Below, one piece after another: positions 51,136 to 59,125 of a stretch of 59,125 nt of DNA. The notes below the pieces were generated by a model. That model was given only the letters and a program-made list of their open reading frames with translations. It was not told where the DNA came from and searched no databases. Within the stretch, counting starts at the first letter, position 1. Each line of letters opens with the position of its first letter. The DNA comes from Bizionia sp. (GTDB lineage Bacteria > Bacteroidota > Bacteroidia > Flavobacteriales > Flavobacteriaceae). Made by a program: the position numbers and the translations under genes. The stretch lies in NCBI GenBank assembly GCA_020631395.1, contig JAHDHI010000025.1, forward strand, positions 1 to 59,125, in the 5' to 3' direction.

Positions 51136-52158
51136 ATGCTATATGTCGTTCTATTTTTTCTAGCAGTTTCCTTGTTGTTGTATGTCGTATTGGCTGGCGC
51201 AGACTTTGGATCTGGAATCGTCGAATTGTTTTCCTCCAAAAAAAATCAAGAAAAGACAAAAAAGACGGTCTATCGGGTAATGGGTCCCATTTGGGAAGCC
51301 AACCACATATGGATCATCATCATCATTGTCATCCTTTGGGTGGCATTTCCAAAGTTCTACAACATTCTCACCATACATTTGCACATTCCTTTAACTTTGA
51401 CCTTGTTGGGAATTACGTTGAGAGGAGTCGCATTCGTATTTAGGCATTATGACGCATACATAGACAAATCCCAAGTCTTGTATGATTGGATGTTCAGGTT
51501 TTCAAGTTTGCTTACCCCTATCTTTCTCGGTATGACTTTCGGTGCAACGATCTCTGGAGAAATAACAATAACGGAGAATTATGATTCCCATGGCTTCAAG
51601 GAATTGTTCATAAATCCCTGGCTTAATGTGTTTTCCATATTGGTGGGCTTGTTCTTTGCTGGGCTTTGTGCCTTTTTGGCTTCCATACTATTGATTGGTG
51701 AAGCCGAAGCAGACAAGACGAACATCTATTTGAAAAAATCAAAGATGGCAACTATAACCATAGTCCTTCTTGGCTTGGTCTTATTATGCTATGGTTATCT
51801 GGACAACACGGTATTTGTCTCAAATTTCATTGATAATCCATATTCCATTGGTTTGATTGTGCTATCTGCTCTTTTAATCTACCCACTATTGCATAGCATA
51901 AAAAACACATATGTTATTTTGAGCCGTACGTTTGCTGGCTTGCAGGTTCTCTTTATTTTGTCTGCCGCCATATGCGCCCACTACCCCAACCTCATCATAA
52001 CTGAAAATGCACGAATTAGCATTATGGATGGCATGGCATCCGAAAGCACGATAAACGTTCTTGGATGCTCTTTGATAGTTGGAGGCATTTTGATAATACC
52101 TGGCTTGTTTCATCTTTTGAAATCTTTTAAAATGATTAAAATTTTGGAACGACAATAA
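51136..52158 (+). CDS. cydB: Cytochrome bd oxidase subunit II
   Basis: A 340-residue membrane protein with about eight helices. It has the family opening 'LLYVVLAGADFGSGIVELFS' and 'GPIWEANHIWIIIIIVILWV' (about residues 51-70), both diagnostic of CydB. It forms the heterodimer with CydA. No assembly transporter (cydCD) follows. Confidence 0.95.
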   Translation: MLYVVLFFLAVSLLLYVVLAGADFGSGIVELFSSKKNQEKTKKTVYRVMGPIWEANHIWIIIIIVILWVAFPKFYNILTIHLHIPLTLTLLGITLRGVAFVFRHYDAYIDKSQVLYDWMFRFSSLLTPIFLGMTFGATISGEITITENYDSHGFKELFINPWLNVFSILVGLFFAGLCAFLASILLIGEAEADKTNIYLKKSKMATITIVLLGLVLLCYGYLDNTVFVSNFIDNPYSIGLIVLSALLIYPLLHSIKNTYVILSRTFAGLQVLFILSAAICAHYPNLIITENARISIMDGMASESTINVLGCSLIVGGILIIPGLFHLLKSFKMIKILERQ

Positions 52159-53055
52159 TGTAAAGAGAAAAGGAAATTAGATTAATTCATTGAGTTCTTC
52201 AAATCAACATCAAAGAAAAATCAACCCTCATCAAAACAAAAAGACAATTAGCCTTTTCTATGATCTTTTCTCATATCTGTTTTTTCCAATTTTATTGCCA
52301 AAATTGATTTTTACCATTGTCTTAATCAATTATTTATGATACTAAATTATCCCAATCCAATACTATATTATTTACTCCTAATTTCCTTTCCAAAAAGACC
52401 TTGTGACCTTAATTCTTCAAGAAACAAAAGCATCGACATCTCTTCTTTTTTTGTTTAAAATATAAGAAAGAAAAAACCTACAAAACATACACCTTTCATC
52501 TACCGTAATTTATTTTTTTAGTGGTTGAAAATGAACGATGGATTTAATAAAACAACAGATGTCAAAAAAAAGGAAATCAAAAAAAGTCATATTTTAATGC
52601 ATTTCAGAAGTAATTTCAAAGCAAAAACATCAATTTAAATTAATCATATGTGTAGCCTTTTACTCACGAATGATTTTTTCTAAAAAATCAAAATAATCTA
52701 AAAGACACAAACGTATACGGCCTTTTAAAAGTAGATCTCACTTTTTCATAAGAAAAACATTACGATAAAATCACATTGACTTAAACCCTAGTAAACATAT
52801 ATGCTTTATGGAAAAACACTAACAAAGAATGAAAATTATGAAGAGGTAAAATACCTCGAAATCAATATTGAATTCCTTCTCATTCTCTAAGTTTGGTAAA
52901 AACTTCCTCTATAGACCAAATGTATTTTTTGTGTATTTAATCGAAAATCAAACTCAAAATTATCATATGCATAATATTTTAATAGTTTTGTTAATGATTC
53001 ATCAACAAATGAGTCGATTTAAAAACAATACCCATAACCCTAGCAGATTTTAATT
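52159..53055. other. 897-bp very AT-rich gene-free stretch
   Basis: Between cydB and the M43 metalloprotease gene. I found no reading frame with protein-like composition, no tRNA, no strong hairpin and no repeat. It holds many A- and T-runs and must contain the protease promoter. An sRNA or a silenced transferred fragment cannot be excluded. Confidence 0.5.
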
Positions 53056-55332
53056 ATGAAAAACACATTTACCCTATTGATTTGTTTTCTTTTTTCGGTT
53101 GTTGCCTTCTCACAAGACAGAAGTTGTGCAGCAATGGAAGATTTGGAGCAAAGAATGCAAATAGACAAAGGTCTATCGGAACGTATGGCTGCGATCGAAG
53201 CATATACGCAAAAGAAAGTCAAAGAATTAGAAGATCAAGAAACAACCTCCAACAAGATTGTTGGAGATATAATTACCATACCTGTTGTGGTTCACGTACT
53301 TTATAGAAACGCAACCGAAAATATAAGTGATGCCCAAATACTATCTCAAATACAAGTATTAAATGAGGATTTTAGACGCACCAATGGAGATGCAGACAAC
53401 ATATGGTCTCAGGCTGCAGATACTCAAATAGAGTTTTGTTTGGCAAAGGTGGATCCCAATGGAAATGCCACAACCGGCATTACCAGAAAGTCCACCACTA
53501 GAGAAGATTGGGGTGCTGGTCCAGCAAACGAAATGAAGAAGTCCGCATCTGGAGGTGTGGATGCTTGGGATACTAGCCAATATTTGAACATGTGGATATG
53601 TCCTAAGATTTCAGCTCCTGGGTTCAACAACCTTCTAGGTTATGCACAATTTCCTGGAGGAGATCCATTGACAGACGGTGTCGTAATGGGCTACAAGTAT
53701 TTTGGAAAGATTGGAACAGCAACAGCTCCTTTCGATTTAGGCCGTACGACAACTCATGAAGTAGGTCACTTCTTGAACTTGCGTCACATATGGGGCGATG
53801 GAGGATGTGGAGTGGACGATTTCGTATCCGACACACCAGAATCCGATGCTTCCAATACTGGATGTGCTACTACTCACACATCTTGTGGTTCTTTGGACAT
53901 GGTACAAAACTATATGGATTACAGTGACGATTCTTGTATGAATCTATTTACTCAAGGACAGAAGAATAGAATGAGAGCCGTATTGTTGGCTGGAGGCGTA
54001 AGAGCCAGTTTGGGAGCCTCAAGCAAATGTGATGCCCCAACAGAACCAACTTGTAGCGACGGAATTCAAAATGGAAACGAAACAGGGGTAGACTGTGGAG
54101 GCGACTGCGCTCCTTGTCAAACTCAATATTGCGAATCTTCTGGAAATAGAGTACAATACGAATGGATTGCTGGTGTCCAAGTAGAAAGCTTCAACAATAC
54201 TTCTGGAGCGCAAACATATTCGGATTTCACAGCTCAAACTGTAACATTGAACAGAGGGGAAAGCAACTCGATAACTTTGACTCAAGGTTATTCAGGAACA
54301 GCGTATGACGAATATTTCAGAATATGGATCGACTATAATCAAGATGGAGATTTCAGTGATGCTGGAGAATTGGCTTTTGATGCTGGATCTACTTCAAATA
54401 CCGCAGTAACGGGAACCATAACACCTGCAAACTCCGTATTGTTGGGTACGACCAGAATGAGAGTTTCAATGAAATACAATGCTGCTCCAAATGCTTGTGG
54501 GAACATTGGCGATGGAGAAGTAGAAGACTATACCGTAAACATCACTGGACCTAATGTTCCTACTTGCAGTGATGGCGTGCAAAACGGAAATGAAACAGGA
54601 GTAGATTGTGGAGGTGATTGTGAACCCTGCCAAACACAAGTTGAATATTGTGCATCTGCAGGAACCAGAATACAATATGAATGGATTGCAGGGGTACAAA
54701 TAGGTAGCTTCAACAATACATCTGCTGCGACATTGTATTCAGATTTCACATCCCATATAGCGACATTGAGCAGAGGTGAGAGCAATTCGATCACCTTGAC
54801 TCAAGGCTACTCAGGAACAGCATATGATGAATACTTCAGAATATGGATCGACTATAACAAGGATGGAGACTTCAATGACGCAGGAGAATTGGCCTTCGAC
54901 GCCGGTTCTGCTTCCAATACAGCTGTAAATGGAACCATCACACCACCTGCTTCGGTTTCTTTGGGAACGACCAGAATGAGAGTTTCGATGAAATACAATG
55001 CAGCTCCTAGTGCTTGTGGTAGCATTGGAGATGGTGAAGTAGAAGACTATACTGTAAACATTGTCGGAGGAAATACAAGAACATTTGATGCCTTGACATT
55101 GGATCTTAAAATATTTCCAAACCCGGTTACTGGCAGCATACTGAATGTATCATTGAACACTACGGGAGAAGTTCCCTATAGCATCACGAATATGATAGGA
55201 CAAGTAGTTTCCAATGGAGTATTAAACAATAATTCCAATAAGATAAATGTTGGGGACTTGGAAGCTGGGCTCTATTTGGCTCAATTCAAGTCAGGGAATC
55301 AAACGACAACTAAAAAGTTCATTAAGAGGTAG
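53056..55332 (+). CDS. T9SS-exported M43 (pappalysin-type) zinc metalloprotease with two GEVED repeats
   Basis: A 758-residue protein. Signal peptide 'TLLICFLFSVVAFSQ'; a prodomain-like stretch; M43 domain with 'TTTHEVGHFLNLRHIWGD' (HExxHxxGxxH-like zinc site, about residues 234-251) and Met-turn 'MVQNYMDYSDD'. Then come two repeats of 171 residues, each with a Cys-rich start ('CSDGIQNGNETGVDCGGDC') and a GEVED domain ending 'GDGEVEDYTVNI'. It ends with a T9SS sorting domain ('IFPNPVTGSILNVSLN ... TTTKKFIKR'). It is secreted through the outer membrane as a surface or released protease. Confidence 0.93.
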   Translation: MKNTFTLLICFLFSVVAFSQDRSCAAMEDLEQRMQIDKGLSERMAAIEAYTQKKVKELEDQETTSNKIVGDIITIPVVVHVLYRNATENISDAQILSQIQVLNEDFRRTNGDADNIWSQAADTQIEFCLAKVDPNGNATTGITRKSTTREDWGAGPANEMKKSASGGVDAWDTSQYLNMWICPKISAPGFNNLLGYAQFPGGDPLTDGVVMGYKYFGKIGTATAPFDLGRTTTHEVGHFLNLRHIWGDGGCGVDDFVSDTPESDASNTGCATTHTSCGSLDMVQNYMDYSDDSCMNLFTQGQKNRMRAVLLAGGVRASLGASSKCDAPTEPTCSDGIQNGNETGVDCGGDCAPCQTQYCESSGNRVQYEWIAGVQVESFNNTSGAQTYSDFTAQTVTLNRGESNSITLTQGYSGTAYDEYFRIWIDYNQDGDFSDAGELAFDAGSTSNTAVTGTITPANSVLLGTTRMRVSMKYNAAPNACGNIGDGEVEDYTVNITGPNVPTCSDGVQNGNETGVDCGGDCEPCQTQVEYCASAGTRIQYEWIAGVQIGSFNNTSAATLYSDFTSHIATLSRGESNSITLTQGYSGTAYDEYFRIWIDYNKDGDFNDAGELAFDAGSASNTAVNGTITPPASVSLGTTRMRVSMKYNAAPSACGSIGDGEVEDYTVNIVGGNTRTFDALTLDLKIFPNPVTGSILNVSLNTTGEVPYSITNMIGQVVSNGVLNNNSNKINVGDLEAGLYLAQFKSGNQTTTKKFIKR
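54049..55074 (+). repeat. Two tandem 513-bp in-frame repeats in the M43 protease gene
   Basis: The unit starting near 54049 recurs at 54562 with the same length and high identity, encoding the Cys-rich linker and the GEVED module. Differences are mainly synonymous. Confidence 0.8.
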
Positions 55333-55822
55333 TTTTACACCAACCTAACTATTATCGAGAGAGGCCGTCCAATTTTTTTTGGGCGGCTTCTTAATTTATT
55401 AACAGCATTTTATCTTCATTCTATTCTCATACCAAATTCGAATTCCTTTCGTCATCATCAAAAAAAGATGAATCAGTACAAAAGTATTGCTCCTGAAATA
55501 CTATTAATGGAAATTGAATAGAATGTTTCATCGTCCATTTGAGCAATGCTTACAAGTGGTCTAACTACCCTAAAATCAGCTATGGTCCAATTTATATAAA
55601 TTTCATTATTCTTATGTTTTGAAATATGAAAAAGCTAGCTTTTTCATCCATTGTCTCGTTATTTATTTTCGTTGTTTTATACCAACGACTCTCTTCTTCA
55701 TTGCATTTTTTTCAATATATTGAATACTTTTCCGTCTCTTTGTATTGAGTCACTACAATAAGTAAAAAAAGGTTAAATTACTTAAGATAGACAAAGAACA
55801 TTAACTTAAAACCTAACTTGTC
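55333..55822. other. 490-bp gap with terminator, a 22-bp palindrome and a doubtful short frame
   Basis: It holds the M43 terminator (55364-55387), the palindrome ATGAAAAAGCTAGCTTTTTCAT at 55626-55647, and a 40-codon frame starting in that palindrome (55626-55748) reading 'MKKLAFSSIVSLFIFVVLYQ'. The frame starts like a signal peptide, but nothing else supports a gene. Confidence 0.4.
55364..55387 (+). terminator. Intrinsic terminator after the M43 protease gene
   Basis: GCCGTCC and GGGCGGC pair (one G-U) across AATTTTTTTT, followed by TTCTTAATTT. It lies 32 bp after the stop. Confidence 0.75.
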
Positions 55823-56203
55823 ATGAAAAAAAATCTTACAAAAATTCCTAGTAAAGTAACAAAGAAACCTAATACTAATAAGCCACTTATCAGACCTAAA
55901 GCTCCTTTTGATGTATCTGCATTAAAAGCCCCCAATGGGAACATTTCGCTTTCAATTGGAGTATACATCGATTCTAAGTATACAAAAGAACCCTCACTTC
56001 ATGTTGATTCATCTTGGAAAAAATTCTATGTGCAATATGATTGTGAAGAAGGGGTTCCGGAAGAGGTTACTCCATGGACCATAACTGCCACACTAGATTC
56101 ATGCCCTTTGAAACTGGGAGAGGAGATTACCATATACAACAGAGATACCGACCCTATAACTTCAAGGGGGACAACCACCACTGTAAAGCAATCTACGGAT
56201 TAA
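55823..56203 (+). CDS. Small orphan protein upstream of a TPR histidine kinase
   Basis: A 126-residue protein that I do not recognise. A Lys/Pro-rich start without a clear signal peptide ('KVTKKPNTNKPLIRPKAPFD') is followed by a beta-rich body: 'NISLSIGVYIDSKYTKEPSL', 'WKKFYVQYDCEEGVPEEVTP' and 'WTITATLDSCPLKLGEEITI'. Two Cys might pair. It is a single-gene unit closed by a good terminator, 121 bp before the kinase gene. Possible signal or target of that system; no evidence beyond position. Confidence 0.75.
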   Translation: MKKNLTKIPSKVTKKPNTNKPLIRPKAPFDVSALKAPNGNISLSIGVYIDSKYTKEPSLHVDSSWKKFYVQYDCEEGVPEEVTPWTITATLDSCPLKLGEEITIYNRDTDPITSRGTTTTVKQSTD

Positions 56204-56256
56204 TCAAAAGATATGCCCGCATAATCGCTTAAATACAAGTGCATTCAAAAATAAAG

Positions 56257-56285
56257 GTAGGGGATATATATCCTCTACTTTTTTT
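56257..56285 (+). terminator. Intrinsic terminator after the orphan gene at 55823
   Basis: GTAGGGGATAT and ATATCCTCTAC pair over 11 bp with one G-U, directly followed by seven or more T. Confidence 0.8.
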
Positions 56286-56324
56286 ATATTTTTAATTTGA
56301 CTAAATTGCTAAGAAATATAGCAT

Positions 56325-58070
56325 ATGGCAGTTAAGATTAAAGTCGCACTTCTTTCTCTGTTTTTAATCATCCCCACACTACTTTTCTCTCAACAAGAAG
56401 CGAATGCCGGTCTTTTTGAAAGAGAAATCAAAAATAAGAGTGCTGTTTATATAGGTGAAGCCAATTTTCACAAAGCACAATCCTTCTTCTTGGAAAAGCA
56501 ATGGGATTCCACATTGGTCTACTCCATGAAACAATTGGATTCTTCCATAAAAGATGAAGAACTAACCAACTATTGTCATTTTTTTAGAGGTTATAGTTTT
56601 AATCAGAAAAAACTATTCAGAGAAACCGAAAAAGAGTTTGCCAACATTTCCAAGGGCTTCGAATTTTACTTCAATGCGAGAATGATTCTTGGTGAGATAG
56701 CCTTGGAACACCAAGAATATAAAAAAGCCATACAGTACTTCCAAGAAATAGAGCCTCTTGATGCAAGTAAGCTATTAGGCATCAAAAAAAGCAACATCGA
56801 TCATAATTTGGGCTTGTGCCATTTACATCTTGAAGCTTTTGACAAGGCTGAAGCATATTTGACAAAAAGCGTAAAATTGCAAGAGCAACAGAAAGATACG
56901 TTAGAAATGATTGGGTCTTATGGTGACATTGCCAATTTATATTATGTCCAATACAAAGATGCCTTGGCCATCCCTTACTTTAAAAAGGCCTACCAGCTTT
57001 CCAAAAAGACAAAAAATTACAGTGCAAAAAAAAATGCAGCATTCAACATGGCCATTGTGGAAGAAAACCGCAAGGATTTCGCTTTATCGCTTACGTACAG
57101 AAAAGAGTATGAAAAATGGAAGGACTCCATAAATGACCAAAACAAGGTTTGGCAATTGGCCGAGTTCGAAAAACAATTTGCCGTAGGACAAAAACAAAAG
57201 GAAGTAAGCCTATTGCAAGCTGAAAACAAAATAAAAATAGCCGAAAGGAATGGATTGTTCTATTCGGCCATTGTTTTATTGATACTATTGGGCACAGGAA
57301 TATATTTTTATAGGGAGAAGGTAAAAACCAATAAAATCATAGTTGGACAAAAGGAGAACTTAGATGAATTGAATGCTACGAAGGACAAACTCTTTTCCAT
57401 CGTAAGTCATGATTTACGCTCCTCTGTAAATGCCTTGAAGACAAGCAACGCAAAGCTATCCGAAAATTTGGAATCCAAAAATCTAGAAAAACTGGACACT
57501 TTGTTAAATAACAACAGTGCCATTGTAAATGGAGCTTATAATTTATTGGACAACTTGCTACATTGGGCTTTGTTGCAAACCAAGCAATCTTATTTCGAAA
57601 TTGCATCCATGCGGTTGTTTTTCATAGTCGAGCAAGTCGTATACAACTACAAACCCTTAATGCTGGATAAGAAAATACATTTCGAAAATACTGTTCAAAA
57701 AAACGATATCGTCTATGCAGATCAAGAGTCTCTAAAAATCATCTTGAGAAACCTATTGGACAATGCCATTAAATTTTCCAACGAAAAAGGAACCATAAAA
57801 ATACATACTCGAAACACCAATGAAAACTATTGTGAACTCGTCATAGAAGATTCAGGTTTGGGAATGAATGAAATTACTCGTTTAAAACTCCTTGAAGACA
57901 CCATGCTTCTTTCTAAAAAAGAAAATGAAAACATCATTGGAACAGGGTTAGGCCTACAATTGTGCAAATCGATGATTAAAAAGAACAATGGGAGGTTTTC
58001 CATAGAAAGTGAATTGGGAAAAGGCACGAAAATGATTGTATATTTGTCAAAAACGTTACCAAATGGATAA
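56325..58070 (+). CDS. TPR-containing sensor histidine kinase
   Basis: A 581-residue kinase. Signal peptide 'ALLSLFLIIPTLLFSQQ'; a periplasmic TPR region (about residues 40-290, e.g. 'HLEAFDKAEAYLTKSVKL'); a TM helix ('LFYSAIVLLILLGTGIYFY', about 311-329); a HisKA domain with the phospho-acceptor His in 'LFSIVSHDLRSSVNALK' (about 362); and HATPase with 'ILRNLLDNAIKFSN' and 'GTGLGLQLCKSM'. It probably detects an envelope signal or peptide through the TPRs. The response-regulator gene starts 8 nt before its stop. Confidence 0.92.
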   Translation: MAVKIKVALLSLFLIIPTLLFSQQEANAGLFEREIKNKSAVYIGEANFHKAQSFFLEKQWDSTLVYSMKQLDSSIKDEELTNYCHFFRGYSFNQKKLFRETEKEFANISKGFEFYFNARMILGEIALEHQEYKKAIQYFQEIEPLDASKLLGIKKSNIDHNLGLCHLHLEAFDKAEAYLTKSVKLQEQQKDTLEMIGSYGDIANLYYVQYKDALAIPYFKKAYQLSKKTKNYSAKKNAAFNMAIVEENRKDFALSLTYRKEYEKWKDSINDQNKVWQLAEFEKQFAVGQKQKEVSLLQAENKIKIAERNGLFYSAIVLLILLGTGIYFYREKVKTNKIIVGQKENLDELNATKDKLFSIVSHDLRSSVNALKTSNAKLSENLESKNLEKLDTLLNNNSAIVNGAYNLLDNLLHWALLQTKQSYFEIASMRLFFIVEQVVYNYKPLMLDKKIHFENTVQKNDIVYADQESLKIILRNLLDNAIKFSNEKGTIKIHTRNTNENYCELVIEDSGLGMNEITRLKLLEDTMLLSKKENENIIGTGLGLQLCKSMIKKNNGRFSIESELGKGTKMIVYLSKTLPNG

Positions 58071-58809
58071 TATAAATGTGCTAATTATAGAGGACAGCAT
58101 AGCCGAAAGTGATGCTTTGGTAAAAGTACTTGAAGCATACAACTACACCGTAGTGGCAGTTGCCAAAACTTATAAGGATGCATTGGCGAGCTTCTATGAC
58201 AACAAGGTAGACGTCGTTATCATAGACATATTCCTAAATGGAAACCCAGACGGCATCACTTTTGCCGAAACCATCAACGTAGTTCCGGATTCGACAAAAC
58301 CCTTTGTATTCTTGACCAGTTCCACGGATCGTAAAATATTTGAAAGAGCAAAACTCACTCAGCCTTTTAGTTTTCTAATGAAGCCTTTCAATGAATTGGA
58401 AATTCTATATGCCATAGAAATGGCAGTAGAGAAGTTTTATTCCCAAACAGATGTTTTTTTAGGTGAAGAAGAAAACACGGTCATAAGTGAAGAATACTTA
58501 TTCATTAAAAAAGGAAAGGCTTTGAAAAAAGTCCTGATCACCGATATCATCTACATTCATGTAGAAGAAAAATACTGCAACATAATCACCGAGAAAGAGA
58601 AGTTCGTCATCTTGATATCATTGACAAAGATTCTTGAGCTATTGGATAGTTCAAGTTTTTGCAGGACACATAGAAATTACATCGTCAATACCGAAAAGAT
58701 AGTGGAAATAATTCCTGCCGACAACCTTATCATACTATCGGGAAACCACAAAGCCACCCTAAGTGACAAGTATAAAGACTTAATAAAGAAAATACGCACT
58801 CTAAAATAG
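58063..58809 (+). CDS. LytTR-type response regulator
   Basis: A 248-residue regulator. The receiver domain has 'NVLIIEDSIAESDAL' and the phospho-acceptor Asp in 'DVVIIDIFLNGNPDG' (about residue 55), with Lys in 'FLMKPFNE'. A LytTR DNA-binding domain follows ('LFIKKGKALKKVLITDIIYI', 'FCRTHRNYIVNTEKI', about 145-248). The ATG at 58063 overlaps the kinase stop by 8 nt; an upstream TTG in frame lies inside the kinase gene. Targets are unknown. Confidence 0.92.
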   Translation: MDNINVLIIEDSIAESDALVKVLEAYNYTVVAVAKTYKDALASFYDNKVDVVIIDIFLNGNPDGITFAETINVVPDSTKPFVFLTSSTDRKIFERAKLTQPFSFLMKPFNELEILYAIEMAVEKFYSQTDVFLGEEENTVISEEYLFIKKGKALKKVLITDIIYIHVEEKYCNIITEKEKFVILISLTKILELLDSSSFCRTHRNYIVNTEKIVEIIPADNLIILSGNHKATLSDKYKDLIKKIRTLK

Positions 58810-59125
58810 CCCCCTATTTTTCAATGACATCCTTTTTCCCTACAATTTTGTTACTTCTCCTCCTTTCCCTGCATACAACTTGAAAAAGTACTATAAACAC
58901 TTACTGTCTTCGTTTTCAATTTGACTCCTTTCATAGGCAGAGACCGTTGCAGAAGCAACAGTCTCAGGTAATTTAAAAAGTGGGATTTACTTTTTAAGAA
59001 TAAAGTCTAAAGATAAGGATATCGGGTTTAAAAAGATGATTGCAAACTAATATAATCAACCTTATTCATAGATCATTCTCAAAAGTTGTGGGAGGATTGA
59101 GATAAGATTGTGATCTTTGCAAAAA
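58810..59125. other. Right-end gap
   Basis: No gene seen. A hairpin at 58940-58965 (GAGACCGTTGC, loop AGAA, GCAACAGTCTC; one mismatch) has no T-run immediately after it and may be a weak terminator of the LytTR operon. Confidence 0.4.

Overview
This 59-kb, low-GC stretch reads as the chromosome of a member of the Flavobacteriaceae (Bacteroidota). The pointers are type IX secretion (T9SS) C-terminal sorting domains ending in 'KQTITKKVMIE'-like tails, the long Bacteroidota form of phenylalanine hydroxylase, GSCFA and DUF4230 proteins, an OMP_b-brl_3-type TonB receptor, and lipoproteins with short 'xxSC/CCS' lipoboxes. No rRNA, tRNA, CRISPR array or intact insertion sequence was recognised. The left edge cuts a thiolase gene.

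Layout. (1) 1-8061, minus strand: a phenylacetate catabolism operon (TetR regulator, paaE, paaA, a GIY-YIG nuclease, paaB, paaC, paaD, a VOC protein, paaG, paaH, paaI, thiolase). A perfect-armed operator lies in front of paaE and several short hairpins lie directly ahead of start codons. Divergent from it (8162-10265) are phenylalanine hydroxylase and a rhodanese, so Phe/phenylacetate breakdown is grouped here. (2) 10251-25916: a duplicated envelope cassette. Each copy carries, on the minus strand, a large T9SS-exported repeat protein, a subtilisin-like lipoprotein and an exported TPR-CHAT cysteine-protease-like protein with a C-terminal membrane anchor. The right copy is headed by a divergent ECF sigma factor overlapping a membrane-spanning anti-sigma-like protein with periplasmic TPRs. 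Remnants of the sigma gene 5' end and of the rhodanese 3' end sit side by side at the junction between the copies, so the pair looks like a tandem duplication of about 7.3 kb. The two T9SS genes share a promoter-like element (GGGTAAC, 15-nt spacer, CCTCTTAT). I regard this as the window's best candidate for an undescribed system: an ECF-controlled periplasmic protease relay. (3) 26457-42272: mostly housekeeping (alaS-GSCFA-DUF4230; M23 peptidase-MerR-LemA-two TPM proteins; an S9-like hydrolase; a TonB-type receptor; der; a choice-of-anchor I lipoprotein; era). (4) 42522-49604: an orphan protein plus membrane protein plus NarL-type two-component operon, a small orphan protein with a very strong terminator, a TSUP transporter, an HxlR regulator with a 38-bp perfect palindrome at its start, a YciI protein, a decayed gene and a methyltransferase. 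(5) 49831-58809: cydAB, an AT-rich gene-free stretch, a T9SS-exported M43 metalloprotease with two 171-codon repeats, a small orphan protein, and a TPR histidine kinase with a LytTR response regulator.

Starts were chosen by family length, by paralogue comparison, or to keep hairpins and repeats outside coding sequence. Functional statements rest on motif recognition by eye; no database search was possible.
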